Shown here in pieces: positions 8,821-17,472 of a DNA stretch of 64,000 bases (positions are counted from its first letter, which is position 1; every line of letters begins with the position of its first letter). Source of the DNA: Saprospiraceae bacterium (GTDB taxonomy: Bacteria; Bacteroidota; Bacteroidia; Chitinophagales; Saprospiraceae). The notes below the pieces were generated by a model that was given only the letters and a program-made list of their open reading frames with translations, was not told the origin of the DNA and did not search any database. The position numbers were made by a program, and so were the translations under genes. Location: NCBI GenBank assembly GCA_029251525.1, contig JAQXDE010000066.1, forward strand, positions 248,001 to 312,000. Reading direction: 5' to 3'.

Positions 8821-10212
8821 TTATAATAATTCTCTTACATCTACAATCTTTCCAGTTACTGCAGTTGCGGCTGCCATTAGAGGACTTGCCAAAATTGTTC
8901 GAGCACCTTGACCTTGACGACCTTCAAAATTCCGATTGGAGGTAGAAATACAATATTCTCCTTTCGGAATTTTATCTTCATTCATTCCAAGGCAAGCCGA
9001 GCATCCCGGCTCTCGTAATTCAAAACCAGCGGCCTCAAATACTTTATCCAAACCTTCTTCTTGCGCCTGTAATTGCACTTGTTTTGATCCAGGTACAATC
9101 CAAACAGTTGTGTTGCTAGCCTTTGATTTCCCCTTAACAAAATCAGCGACTAATCGCAAATCTTCAATTCTTGAATTGGTGCAACTTCCAATAAAAACAA
9201 AGTTAATTTTTTGCCCAATCAATGAATTTCCTGTTTTAAAATTCATATATTTCAACGATTTATCGTAGGATTTGGTGTTGTTAGGGTCGATTGCTTCTGG
9301 AATTGCTTCTGTAATTTTTATTCCCATTCCAGGATTCGTTCCATAAGTGACCATTGGGGTAATGTCCTCCGCCTTGAAATTATATTCTCTTTCAAATTGA
9401 GCGTCTTCGTCGGTGAAAAGTGTTTTCCAGAAGGTAACTGCTTTATCAAATTGTTCGCCTTGAGGAGCAAATTTTCTTCCTTTTATATAATTAAATGTTT
9501 TTTCATCAGGAGCAATCAAGCCACCCCTTGCACCCATTTCTATACTCATATTACAAATTGTCATTCTGGCTTCCATTGAAAGTGATCGTATAGTAGAACC
9601 AGCATATTCAATAAAATATCCTGTTCCGCCTGAGGCAGTTAACTTCGATAGGATATATAAAATAATATCCTTTGACAAAACACCATTTTGCAATTCGCCA
9701 TCAATCGTAATTCTCATACGTTTTGGCTTTTGTAGAAGTAGGCACTGAGTTGTCATTACTTGTTCTACTTGGCTCGTTCCAATGCCAAATGCAATACTAC
9801 CAAATGCACCGTGTGTAGAGGTATGACTATCTCCACAAACAATAGTCATCCCAGGACGAGTAATTCCCAATTCAGGGCCGATGACATGTACAATACCTTG
9901 ATATTGGTGTCCCAGACCATAAAGTTCAACTCCAAATTTTTCACAATTTTTAATTAGTGTATTAACCTGAGTCCTTGAAAGTGGATCAACGATAGGAAGA
10001 TGTTGATTTAGTGTAGGAACATTGTGATCAGCTGTAGCTAGTATTTTTTCTTTTCGAAACAAAGGCACTCCCCGTTTTTCTAATCCTGCAAATGCTTGAG
10101 GGCTAGTGACTTCGTGGATGAAGTGTTTGTCGATGTATAGAATATTGCGACCACCATCGACTGTATCGACGACGTGTTGTTCCCAAATTTTATCGAATAA
10201 TGTTTTTTTCAT
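8821..10212 (-). CDS. leuC: 3-isopropylmalate dehydratase large subunit
   Basis: The large subunit carries the [4Fe-4S] cluster of isopropylmalate isomerase. I place the start at 10212 ([15 protein letters not shown], the standard LeuC N-terminus), giving 463 aa. The frame is open a further 39 codons upstream to 10329, but that extension has no family resemblance and runs through the terminator hairpin at 10272-10301. Visible motifs are [20 protein letters not shown], the cluster ligand in [13 protein letters not shown], and the paired ligands in [22 protein letters not shown] is also typical. The upstream gap to leuA (141 bp) contains the attenuator-like hairpin. Confidence 0.96.
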   Translation of the reverse strand: MKKTLFDKIWEQHVVDTVDGGRNILYIDKHFIHEVTSPQAFAGLEKRGVPLFRKEKILATADHNVPTLNQHLPIVDPLSRTQVNTLIKNCEKFGVELYGLGHQYQGIVHVIGPELGITRPGMTIVCGDSHTSTHGAFGSIAFGIGTSQVEQVMTTQCLLLQKPKRMRITIDGELQNGVLSKDIILYILSKLTASGGTGYFIEYAGSTIRSLSMEARMTICNMSIEMGARGGLIAPDEKTFNYIKGRKFAPQGEQFDKAVTFWKTLFTDEDAQFEREYNFKAEDITPMVTYGTNPGMGIKITEAIPEAIDPNNTKSYDKSLKYMNFKTGNSLIGQKINFVFIGSCTNSRIEDLRLVADFVKGKSKASNTTVWIVPGSKQVQLQAQEEGLDKVFEAAGFELREPGCSACLGMNEDKIPKGEYCISTSNRNFEGRQGQGARTILASPLMAAATAVTGKIVDVRELL

Positions 10213-10271
10213 ATTTAAAATTAAAAAGCTATGTGATCTTTTTTCTAAAAAAAAATAAGAACAGCTGAAAC

Positions 10272-10301
10272 AAAAAAAGTCGGACTTACAATGAGCCCGA
10301 C
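10272..10301 (-). terminator. Intrinsic terminator/attenuator between leuA and leuC
   Basis: On the minus strand the RNA would form an 8-bp stem, GTCGGGCT (10301-10294) with AGTCCGAC (10286-10279), one G-T wobble and a 7-nt loop, followed directly by seven T (complement of 10272-10278). This is a textbook intrinsic terminator placed about 50 bp after the leuA stop and 60 bp before the leuC start, inside what otherwise looks like one operon. It may reduce leuCDB expression relative to leuA or be a regulated attenuator. I see no obvious leucine-rich leader peptide beside it. Confidence 0.85.
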
Positions 10302-10353
10302 ATCCTAACCAAATATAATTATTGAACATACATTCTCAAGTCAAAAACTAAGA

Positions 10354-11529
10354 CTAATGAGAAGATGATGGAACTCTTGCCAAGTTGGTAACACATAATT
10401 GGTATAATGCGTCTTCGCCTACTTCCTTCATTTTGTCAGCAAGAGTTAGAAATTTTTTGTACAAAATATCTAACTCCTTTTTTGTCACTTCAAAACCAAT
10501 TTGTTTTGCTCGATAAGCCAATGCTGCACGACCGCTTCTTGCTGTCAAGACAATAAGTGAAGCCTCAACACCAACATCCTTCGGATCCATAATTTCATAG
10601 ACTTCTCTTTTCTTTATCACTCCATCTTGATGAATACCTGAGGAATGAGCAAATGCATTTGCTCCAACAATTGCTTTATTTGGTTGAACATTTACACCCA
10701 TTTTGTCAGATACTAATTGACTCATTGGGTAAAGCAATTTTGTGTTTATATTGTTATGGAGATTCATGTAGGGATGCTGACGCATGATCATTACCACTTC
10801 TTCTAGAGAAGTATTTCCAGCTCTCTCTCCAATTCCATTAATCGTACATTCAATTTGCCGAGCACCACTTTGGATGCCTGCGATAGAATTTGCTGTTGCT
10901 AGACCAAGATCGTTGTGACAATGAGTTGAAATAATTGCTTTGTGAATATTTTTTACATTTTCCTTTAGAAATTTTATTTTCTCTCCATATTCTGCTGGAA
11001 GACAATATCCGGTTGTATCAGGAATATTGACAACTGTTGCCCCTGCACCAATAGCTGCTTCGATTACTCTAGCTAAGTATACATTATCTGTTCGACCAGC
11101 ATCTTCTGCATAAAATTCAACATCTTCGACAAAGGATTTAGCATATTTAACTGCACCGATAGCTCGCTCGATGATAGCTTCATGGTTAGAATTTAATTTG
11201 GAGAATATATGTAAATCTGAGGTCCCAATCCCTGTATGAATCCGGGGCCGATGTGCATACTTCAAAGCCTCAGCAGCTATCTTAATATCATTTTCAACAG
11301 CTCTAGACAATGCACAAACCACAGGCGTTTTGACAGCCTTACAAATTTCTTCAACTGACTTAAAGTCTCCTGGGCTTGATACAGGGAACCCTGCCTCAAT
11401 AATATCAACATTAAGCCGTTCTAATTCCTTTGCTATCACAACTTTTTGTTCAGTGTCTAATTTGCAGCCAGGCACTTGTTCGCCATCGCGGAGAGTGGTG
11501 TCGAAGATATAAATTTGGTCAGAAGCCAT
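10354..11529 (-). CDS. leuA: 2-isopropylmalate synthase, short form
   Basis: The enzyme condenses acetyl-CoA with 2-oxoisovalerate, the first committed step of leucine synthesis. The DRE-TIM barrel metallolyase motifs are present: [17 protein letters not shown] near the N-terminus, [19 protein letters not shown] (metal-binding HxH) and [32 protein letters not shown] marks the start of the second subdomain. The protein is only 391 aa, whereas LeuA enzymes with the leucine-binding regulatory C-terminal domain are about 500 aa or more. Here it ends soon after the linker helices, so the allosteric domain appears to be missing. It is the first gene of the operon, with a TAnnTTTG box about 115 bp upstream. 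Confidence 0.94.
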   Translation of the reverse strand: MASDQIYIFDTTLRDGEQVPGCKLDTEQKVVIAKELERLNVDIIEAGFPVSSPGDFKSVEEICKAVKTPVVCALSRAVENDIKIAAEALKYAHRPRIHTGIGTSDLHIFSKLNSNHEAIIERAIGAVKYAKSFVEDVEFYAEDAGRTDNVYLARVIEAAIGAGATVVNIPDTTGYCLPAEYGEKIKFLKENVKNIHKAIISTHCHNDLGLATANSIAGIQSGARQIECTINGIGERAGNTSLEEVVMIMRQHPYMNLHNNINTKLLYPMSQLVSDKMGVNVQPNKAIVGANAFAHSSGIHQDGVIKKREVYEIMDPKDVGVEASLIVLTARSGRAALAYRAKQIGFEVTKKELDILYKKFLTLADKMKEVGEDALYQLCVTNLARVPSSSH

Positions 11530-11604
11530 GAGTTTTGATTTTATTTATCACTTGTAACAAACCTTTGTGGGAAATGTTTTGAGTGAAAATTACACGAGTT
11601 ATTA

Positions 11605-11634
11605 TTTGATTTCCTCAGAAATAATGTATGTTTG
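11605..11634 (+). promoter_or_regulatory. Bacteroidota-type promoter for the 520-aa protein gene
   Basis: TTTG at 11605-11608 and TATGTTTG at 11627-11634 (matching the TAnnTTTG -7 consensus of the Bacteroidota primary sigma factor) are separated by 18 nt, a good -33/-7 spacing. Transcription would start near 11640, leaving a leader of about 120 nt before the ATG at 11763. Confidence 0.65.
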
Positions 11635-11642
11635 TAAATAAC

Positions 11643-11650
11643 CAAAGATA
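11643..11650 (-). promoter_or_regulatory. Candidate -7 box for the leuA operon
   Basis: The complement of 11643-11650 is TATCTTTG, matching TAnnTTTG. It would give a leader of about 105 nt before leuA. I see no well-spaced -33 TTG. It lies back to back with the + strand promoter at 11605-11634. Confidence 0.45.
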
Positions 11651-11762
11651 TTCTTATAACAACTATTATTACTATTTAAAAAGATTGATGTTACAGTAGG
11701 TATATTTTAAAAAGTGCTCGTAAATCATTGATTATCAATAATTTGAAAAATGATTAATTACA

Positions 11763-13325
11763 ATGCCAAAGCAACAAACTGATTATTTAATTCAGTTAAT
11801 TAAGTCACTTACCAAGACTGAAAAGAGACAGTTCAGACTCTGGGTTAATCGAAATCAATCGAATGCTGATGTATTGTTTTTGCAATTGTTTGATTTTTTG
11901 GATAAGCAAAAAAAATATGATGAAGAATTAATTCTAAAAAAGAACCCGGGAATTAAAAAACGGCAAATATCAAATTTGAAAGCTCACTTGTATAAACAGT
12001 TGTTGGTAGCTCTCCGCTTACAACATCGTTTCACTAATCCAGATATTGAGATTAGAGAGCGTTTTGATTATGCTCGAATATTGTACAATAAAGGTTTATA
12101 TCGTCAAAGTTTAGAAATATTGGATAAAGCCAAATCTCTAGCAACTATTTCAAAGTTAGATGCCCTTAAACTATCGATATTAGAATTCGAAAAACATATT
12201 GAATCTCAGCATATTACTCGAAGTATAGATACACGTGCCGAAGAGTTAACCATCGAATCTTCTATGGTTAGCCGCAGGGCTTTACAAAAAAATGATTTAT
12301 CCAATCTAGGAATTAAATTGTATAGTTTGTATCTGAAAGTTGGGTACGTCCGAAGTGAGGAGGAATACCTTTACGTCAAAGAATTTTTCTATTCTAACTT
12401 GCCTGAGTATGATTTAGAAGATTTGAGCTTCTTTGAGAAAATGTATTTATATCAATCTTATGGGTGGTACTTTTTTATGACCCAGGATTTTCTTAATTAT
12501 TATAAATATGCTCAAAAATGGGTTGAAACTTTTCATGCGAATCCGGAGATGATTGAAAAAGAGATGCCCCTTTATCTTAAAGCGGTACATAATTCGTTGA
12601 ATGCCCTGTATATGGCTCAGCACCATAAAAAGTTTTCAAAAGGATTAAAATTACTAGAAGATATTGGAGAAAAATATTACCAAAAGAAATCTGTTAATGT
12701 TGATAGTCTTTTGCATATCTACCTTTATTTAAATCGGATTAATTTACATTATTTAGAAGGGACTTTTTCAGAGGGATTGAGATGGGTACCAAGGCTAAAA
12801 GAAAAATTAGACTCCAATGAATATAATTGGGATAATCACCGGGTAATGGTTTTTAATTATAAAATTGCTTGTATGTATTTTGGAAGTGGAGATGATGAGA
12901 CAGCGATTGATTATTTGAATGAAATTATTAATCAAAAAAGTCCTGATTTTAGGGAGGATATTCAGTGCTTTGCAAGAATACTTTGCTTAATCGCTCATTT
13001 TAATTTAGGGAATGATTTATTGGTGGAATATCAAGTAAAATCCGTTTATCGTTTTTTGACGAAAATGAAAGATCTAGAAATGGTGCAAAAAGAAATTTTA
13101 AAGTTTATTAGAAAAATCCCTAGGATTAGGAAAGAAAATTTGAAAACTGAGTTTATTGAATTGAGAGATAATTTTCTTCAGCTTCGAGAGGCACCATATG
13201 AGAAAAGACCTTTTTTATATTTAGATATTGTTTCATGGCTCGAGAGTAAAATTGAAGATCAGCCAATTCAATATATTATTCGGGAAAAGTTTTTAGAAAG
13301 AGAAAAGATAAGGGAGGATATTTAG
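11763..13325 (+). CDS. Hypothetical helical (TPR-like) protein
   Basis: This 520-aa protein has no signal peptide or membrane segment, so it is probably cytoplasmic. It starts MPKQQTDYLIQLIKSLTKTE followed by KRQFRLWVN, and the rest is strongly helical with tetratricopeptide-like pairs such as RFDYARILYNKGLYRQSLEI and ETAIDYLNEIINQKSPDF. Similar proteins of about 500 aa are widespread in Bacteroidota as uncharacterised proteins. I cannot assign a function. It has its own promoter, diverges from leuA, and is followed 255 bp later by a DUF5686 gene. Confidence 0.85.
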   Translation: MPKQQTDYLIQLIKSLTKTEKRQFRLWVNRNQSNADVLFLQLFDFLDKQKKYDEELILKKNPGIKKRQISNLKAHLYKQLLVALRLQHRFTNPDIEIRERFDYARILYNKGLYRQSLEILDKAKSLATISKLDALKLSILEFEKHIESQHITRSIDTRAEELTIESSMVSRRALQKNDLSNLGIKLYSLYLKVGYVRSEEEYLYVKEFFYSNLPEYDLEDLSFFEKMYLYQSYGWYFFMTQDFLNYYKYAQKWVETFHANPEMIEKEMPLYLKAVHNSLNALYMAQHHKKFSKGLKLLEDIGEKYYQKKSVNVDSLLHIYLYLNRINLHYLEGTFSEGLRWVPRLKEKLDSNEYNWDNHRVMVFNYKIACMYFGSGDDETAIDYLNEIINQKSPDFREDIQCFARILCLIAHFNLGNDLLVEYQVKSVYRFLTKMKDLEMVQKEILKFIRKIPRIRKENLKTEFIELRDNFLQLREAPYEKRPFLYLDIVSWLESKIEDQPIQYIIREKFLEREKIREDI

Positions 13326-13395
13326 ATTTTTCAATAGCTTTGAATATAAATAAAGAGTTTTATTTTTCCTAACAAGTATTATGCGATGAAGTCGA

Positions 13396-13411
13396 TTGAA
13401 CCATGGTTCAA
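13396..13411. promoter_or_regulatory. Perfect 16-bp palindrome, possible operator
   Basis: TTGAACCATGGTTCAA is its own reverse complement, without a loop or following T tract, so it looks like a dimeric protein-binding site more than a terminator. It lies 71 bp after the 520-aa gene and 170 bp before the DUF5686 gene. Confidence 0.4.
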
Positions 13412-13580
13412 CAGCTATTATTTTACAAATTAATTAATTAATTTCGACCCTTCAGTAATTTTTCCTCTTTGATCTCGTTAAAATTTATGTAACGAATATA
13501 GTACTTCATTTCCAATTTTTTATTTATAAATTTCGTTCCGACCCTTTAAAATCCATTTTAATTACTCAATAAATGTTCAG

Positions 13581-16052
13581 ATGAAATATTTATACCTTTT
13601 CCTACTTTTTATGATCAACAATATTTTAGCATCTGCTCAAGTCTCGGGTAAGGTGACTGATGCTAATGGGGAACCTTTACCCTTTACTAATATTTACGTT
13701 CAAGGAACTTCAAATGGAACTACTACTAATATTGAAGGAGACTATGAGTTTGAATTAGAAAAAGGAACCTATAAATTGGTCTTTCAGTTTGTTGGTTTTA
13801 AACCAAAAGTGGAAACTTTTAAAATAAGTAATCAGCCAATAAAGTTAAACGTGGTTTTGGAAGCAGAATCTTTTGGATTGAATGAAATCGTAGTTGCAGC
13901 AGATGCAGAGGATCCAGCTTATGAAATAATTCGACAGGCGCAGAAAAAGAGAAAATATTACAAAGAACAGGTCTACCAATATCAATGTAATGTGTACATC
14001 AAAGGTGGAATTAAATTATTGGATGTTCCAAAAAAAATATTGGGGCGAGATTTGGGTGACCTAGGAGGGCAGTTGGATTCTAATAGACAAGGCATCGTTT
14101 ATTTATCAGAATCTGAAGCAATCTTAAATTTTAGACAACCAGATCAATATAAAGAAATCATGACTTCTTCAAAGGTAAGTGGAGATGATAATGGGTTTAG
14201 TTTTAATCGAGCTTCTGAAATGGATTTTAATTTATATGAAAATTCTGCTCTTTATTTTTCTAATCGAGAAGTCGTTTCGCCAATTGCTAACAATGCATTT
14301 AATTATTACCGTTATAAACTACTAGGTACCTTTTATGATGAAAAAGGGTTGCTGATTAATAAGATTGAAATATTGCCCAAACGAAAAGAAGACCCGAGTT
14401 ATGGGGGGATTTTATATATTGTTGATAAATTATGGGTTATCCAATCAACTGAACTTTTTCTAACTGCTAAATCAATAAAGCAAGCTGCAGTTGATACCAT
14501 GTGGCTAAAGCAGTTACATGTTCCTGTTGCTGAACCAGATGTATGGAAGATGTTTTCTCAAACTATCTCATTCACAGGAGGGTATTTTGGTTTTAAACTA
14601 AAAGGAGATTTTACAGGTATTTTTAAAAACTACAACCTACACCAAACTTACAAAAAGGATTTCTTTGATAATGAGGTATTAGTTTTTGAAAAAGGGGCTA
14701 ATGAGAAAACTCTGGATTATTGGCAAGAATCGCGTCCTATTCCTTTGACGGAGGAGGAAAGTATAGATTATGTAAAAAAAGATAGCTTATCACAAATATG
14801 GGATTCAAAAGAATATAAGGATTCGATCGATAATAAAAATAACCAATTCAAATTAACAAATGTTTTGTTTGGATATTCTTACCGTAACTCCTGGAAACGA
14901 AGATCGTTTAGTGTTCGAGCACCAATTTCAACATTTCAGTTTAACCCTGTTCAGGGGGGAACAATTTCTTTTAATTTTAATTATCGAAAGGCATTTGATG
15001 AACGTAATTTAAGTTATTATCGTATCAATCCAAAAGTCCAATATGGTTTTGGAGATAAGAAGTTAAGAGCCCGATTTAGCTTTTTTAGGCAATTTAATGC
15101 TACTAATTTCTCAAAATTTTATTTTTCAGGTGGAAGAGAGGCGATGCAGTTTAATAGTGATGAACCAATTAAACCAACTCTTTCAGCAATGTATAATCTA
15201 TGGGGTAAAGAGAATTTGATGAAGTTATATAATCGAGATTTTTTGTACTTATTGTATGGGAAAGAGATAAGAAATGGTATCTCAATTCGAATTGCTTCTG
15301 AGTTTGCTCAACGTTCTCCACTTCAAATAAATACTCAATATAGTTGGAAAAAGAAAGAAGAAGTATACTCCGACAATGAACCTCAAGTTAATGAATTAGA
15401 TGATTTTAGTTTTGAAAAACATTCAATATTTTACCTAGACGCAAGCATTCGAATTCGTTTTGCACAAAAATATTTGGCCTATCCTGATCGAAAATATATT
15501 ATGGGATCAAAATATCCTACTTTTCGAATTAGATATCAAAAAGCAATTCCTTTTAATAGTAATTTTTCAGGGTTTGATAAAATTTCGCTTTCTATTTCTG
15601 AGGATTATATTGGTTTGGGCGTTAATGGACATTCTGAATTTAATATAAAAGCTGGAACATTTTTTAACAAAAAAAGAATGCAAGTGGTGGATTATCAGCA
15701 TTTTGGTGGGAACGAAACTTTTATAGGGAATCCAAATATCTATGCCAACTCATTTTTGCGACTACCTTATTATTCAAATAGTACGGCCGATGGTTTTTTC
15801 GAAGCCCATTACCAACACCATTTTGATGGTTTTTTTATGGATAAAGTTCCGTTAATTCGGAAGTTAGGTTGGCAATTAGCCATGGGTGTAAATTTTTTGT
15901 ACACGGAATCTGAGAAAGATTATTCAGAGGTTTATCTTGGAATAGATAATATTGGAGTTAAAATTTTTCGATTATTTCGGGTGGATGTGGTTAGCTCTTT
16001 CCGAAAAGGAAAGTTTGATAATGTGGGAGTTGTTTTGGGAGTGAAAATATAA
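13581..16052 (+). CDS. DUF5686 and carboxypeptidase-regulatory-like domain outer-membrane protein
   Basis: This 823-aa protein has an N-terminal signal peptide (ending near ASAQ). A carboxypeptidase-regulatory-like (CarbopepD_reg_2) beta-sandwich follows at about residues 21-105 (VSGKVTDANGEPLPFTNIYV), then the long DUF5686 region with EDPAYEIIRQAQKKRKYYKE. The C-terminal half is rich in amphipathic strands (YRINPKVQYGFG, GLGVNGHSEFNIKAGTFF) and looks like an outer-membrane barrel. The family resembles TonB-dependent systems in using a regulatory-like domain, but its function is not established. The gene seems monocistronic. Confidence 0.88.
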   Translation: MKYLYLFLLFMINNILASAQVSGKVTDANGEPLPFTNIYVQGTSNGTTTNIEGDYEFELEKGTYKLVFQFVGFKPKVETFKISNQPIKLNVVLEAESFGLNEIVVAADAEDPAYEIIRQAQKKRKYYKEQVYQYQCNVYIKGGIKLLDVPKKILGRDLGDLGGQLDSNRQGIVYLSESEAILNFRQPDQYKEIMTSSKVSGDDNGFSFNRASEMDFNLYENSALYFSNREVVSPIANNAFNYYRYKLLGTFYDEKGLLINKIEILPKRKEDPSYGGILYIVDKLWVIQSTELFLTAKSIKQAAVDTMWLKQLHVPVAEPDVWKMFSQTISFTGGYFGFKLKGDFTGIFKNYNLHQTYKKDFFDNEVLVFEKGANEKTLDYWQESRPIPLTEEESIDYVKKDSLSQIWDSKEYKDSIDNKNNQFKLTNVLFGYSYRNSWKRRSFSVRAPISTFQFNPVQGGTISFNFNYRKAFDERNLSYYRINPKVQYGFGDKKLRARFSFFRQFNATNFSKFYFSGGREAMQFNSDEPIKPTLSAMYNLWGKENLMKLYNRDFLYLLYGKEIRNGISIRIASEFAQRSPLQINTQYSWKKKEEVYSDNEPQVNELDDFSFEKHSIFYLDASIRIRFAQKYLAYPDRKYIMGSKYPTFRIRYQKAIPFNSNFSGFDKISLSISEDYIGLGVNGHSEFNIKAGTFFNKKRMQVVDYQHFGGNETFIGNPNIYANSFLRLPYYSNSTADGFFEAHYQHHFDGFFMDKVPLIRKLGWQLAMGVNFLYTESEKDYSEVYLGIDNIGVKIFRLFRVDVVSSFRKGKFDNVGVVLGVKI

Positions 16053-16207
16053 CTTCAATTAATAATAAGTGGATTCTTTTCGTTCTTGCTTTTGGCAATC
16101 AAAAAGTTAATTAATTAATAGTCAGTGATAATACTCTAGTTTTCTCGTGAGAAAAACAACCAATTTTACAATCAATTATTTGGATTATAAAATTGATTAT
16201 TTAGCTT

Positions 16208-16423
16208 TCATTCGTTTGGCATTTCAGTATTTGTTCGGGACAGGAAAATTAGTAATACTCCCACAAGAACCATTAATATTTTAATGAAAAAAGATGCAGT
16301 TCCACCTAGTTTTTCCAAAAATAATAATGGAGTGAATTTCGCACCAACAAGACTTAACGAAAGTGCATACATCCCTGAAAGAAAAAGAATGAACCCAATT
16401 AAGGTGATAATATTTTTATTCAT
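16208..16423 (-). CDS. Small two-helix membrane protein
   Basis: This 71-aa protein has two hydrophobic segments (about residues 5-27 and 43-62) separated by a short basic loop, ending in a polar tail. No family is recognised. Its composition and convergent position beside the DUF5686 gene are compatible with a real small inner-membrane protein, but length alone does not prove it. Confidence 0.5.
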   Translation of the reverse strand: MNKNIITLIGFILFLSGMYALSLSLVGAKFTPLLFLEKLGGTASFFIKILMVLVGVLLIFLSRTNTEMPNE

Positions 16424-16507
16424 AACTTATATGTTTTTTATACAAAAGTAAGGAAATATTCAACATCTGATGACTAATTCTGTTCAATTTCATTTTGGAA
16501 AAAGAGT

Positions 16508-16515
16508 TACCTTTG
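16508..16515 (+). promoter_or_regulatory. -7 box of the HMG-CoA lyase gene
   Basis: TACCTTTG matches TAnnTTTG exactly. It ends only 13 bp before the first ATG (16529) and 22 bp before the second (16538), so the transcript would be nearly leaderless for the first start. This makes MIKLIECPRDAM at 16538 an equally plausible start. Confidence 0.5.
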
Positions 16516-16528
16516 GAATCTTAACCAA

Positions 16529-17392
16529 ATGCTGAATATGATTAAACTAATAGAGTGTCCTAGGGATGCGATGCAAGGGATTAAAGAATGGATTCCTACT
16601 AATAAAAAGGTATCTTACATCAATAAATTACTAGAAGTCGGGTTTGATACTATTGACTTTGGAAGTTTTGTTTCTCCAAAGGCAATTCCTCAAATGAAGG
16701 ATACTGCCGAAGTTTTGAGTCAACTAATTTTAACAGAGGATTCTTCCAAGCTACTCACGATTGTAGCCAATGAGAGAGGAGCTAGGGATGCCGCTCAGCA
16801 TGAAGAGATTAAATATTTGGGTTATCCTTTTTCTATTTCTGAAACTTTCCAATTGCGAAATACAAATGCAACGATTGAAGAATCTTTGGATCGGGTGAGA
16901 CTAATTCAAGAGCTTTGCATGAAGTATGGAAAGGAAATGGTGGTATACATTTCAATGGGTTTTGGAAATCCATATGGTGATGAGTGGAATGTAGAAATTG
17001 TTCAGAAATGGGTGGATCAATTAGATAAAATAGGAATAAGAATATTCTCTCTTTCTGATACCATTGGAGTTTCTAGTCCAGAATCAATTAGGTATTTATT
17101 TTCTAGGCTGATTCCTGCTTATCCTCATATTGAATTTGGTGCTCATTTACATACTCAACCCCATAATTGGAAAGAGAAGATGGAAGCCGGTTTTGAAAGT
17201 GGTTGCACAAGGTTTGATGGTGCATTACGGGGTTTTGGGGGATGTCCAATGGCAAAAGACGATTTGACTGGGAATATGGCTACAGAAAATATGACACATT
17301 TTTTCAATGCAATAGGGGAAGATTTGGGGCTTAATCAAGGAGCATTTTCGGAGAGCTTGATGATGACAAATTCAGTATTTCCGTTACATTAA
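16529..17392 (+). CDS. Hydroxymethylglutaryl-CoA lyase
   Basis: This DRE-TIM metallolyase of 287 aa should cleave 3-hydroxy-3-methylglutaryl-CoA to acetoacetate and acetyl-CoA, the last step of leucine or HMG-CoA catabolism. It has ECPRDAMQG (metal-binding Asp of the active site), GFDTIDFGSFVSPKAIPQMK, the HxH metal site FGAHLHTQPHNW, and the catalytic-cysteine loop GALRGFGGCPMAKDDLTGNM, equivalent to the HMG-CoA lyase signature GCPxAxxxxGN. Length is close to the usual 300 aa. An alternative start is the ATG at 16538. It is monocistronic and ends 80 bp from a convergent lipoprotein gene. Confidence 0.9.
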   Translation: MLNMIKLIECPRDAMQGIKEWIPTNKKVSYINKLLEVGFDTIDFGSFVSPKAIPQMKDTAEVLSQLILTEDSSKLLTIVANERGARDAAQHEEIKYLGYPFSISETFQLRNTNATIEESLDRVRLIQELCMKYGKEMVVYISMGFGNPYGDEWNVEIVQKWVDQLDKIGIRIFSLSDTIGVSSPESIRYLFSRLIPAYPHIEFGAHLHTQPHNWKEKMEAGFESGCTRFDGALRGFGGCPMAKDDLTGNMATENMTHFFNAIGEDLGLNQGAFSESLMMTNSVFPLH

Positions 17393-17402
17393 TTTCTGTA
17401 AA

Positions 17403-17462
17403 GCAAACTTGAATTGACTTTTACTATGACCCTTTGAAAAAATAAAGTCAGTTCAAGTTTGC
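17403..17462. terminator. Long stem-loop between convergent genes
   Basis: A 19-bp arm at 17403-17421 pairs with 17444-17462 with a single wobble, around a 22-nt loop. It lies between the stop codons of two convergent genes and may act as a bidirectional terminator or processing barrier. No long T tract follows. Confidence 0.5.
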
Positions 17463-17472
17463 TATGCAAAAG

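Noticed and set aside
10213-10329. N-terminal 39-codon extension of leuC
   Set aside because: It has no similarity to LeuC, runs through the intrinsic terminator, and the standard LeuC N-terminus begins at 10212.
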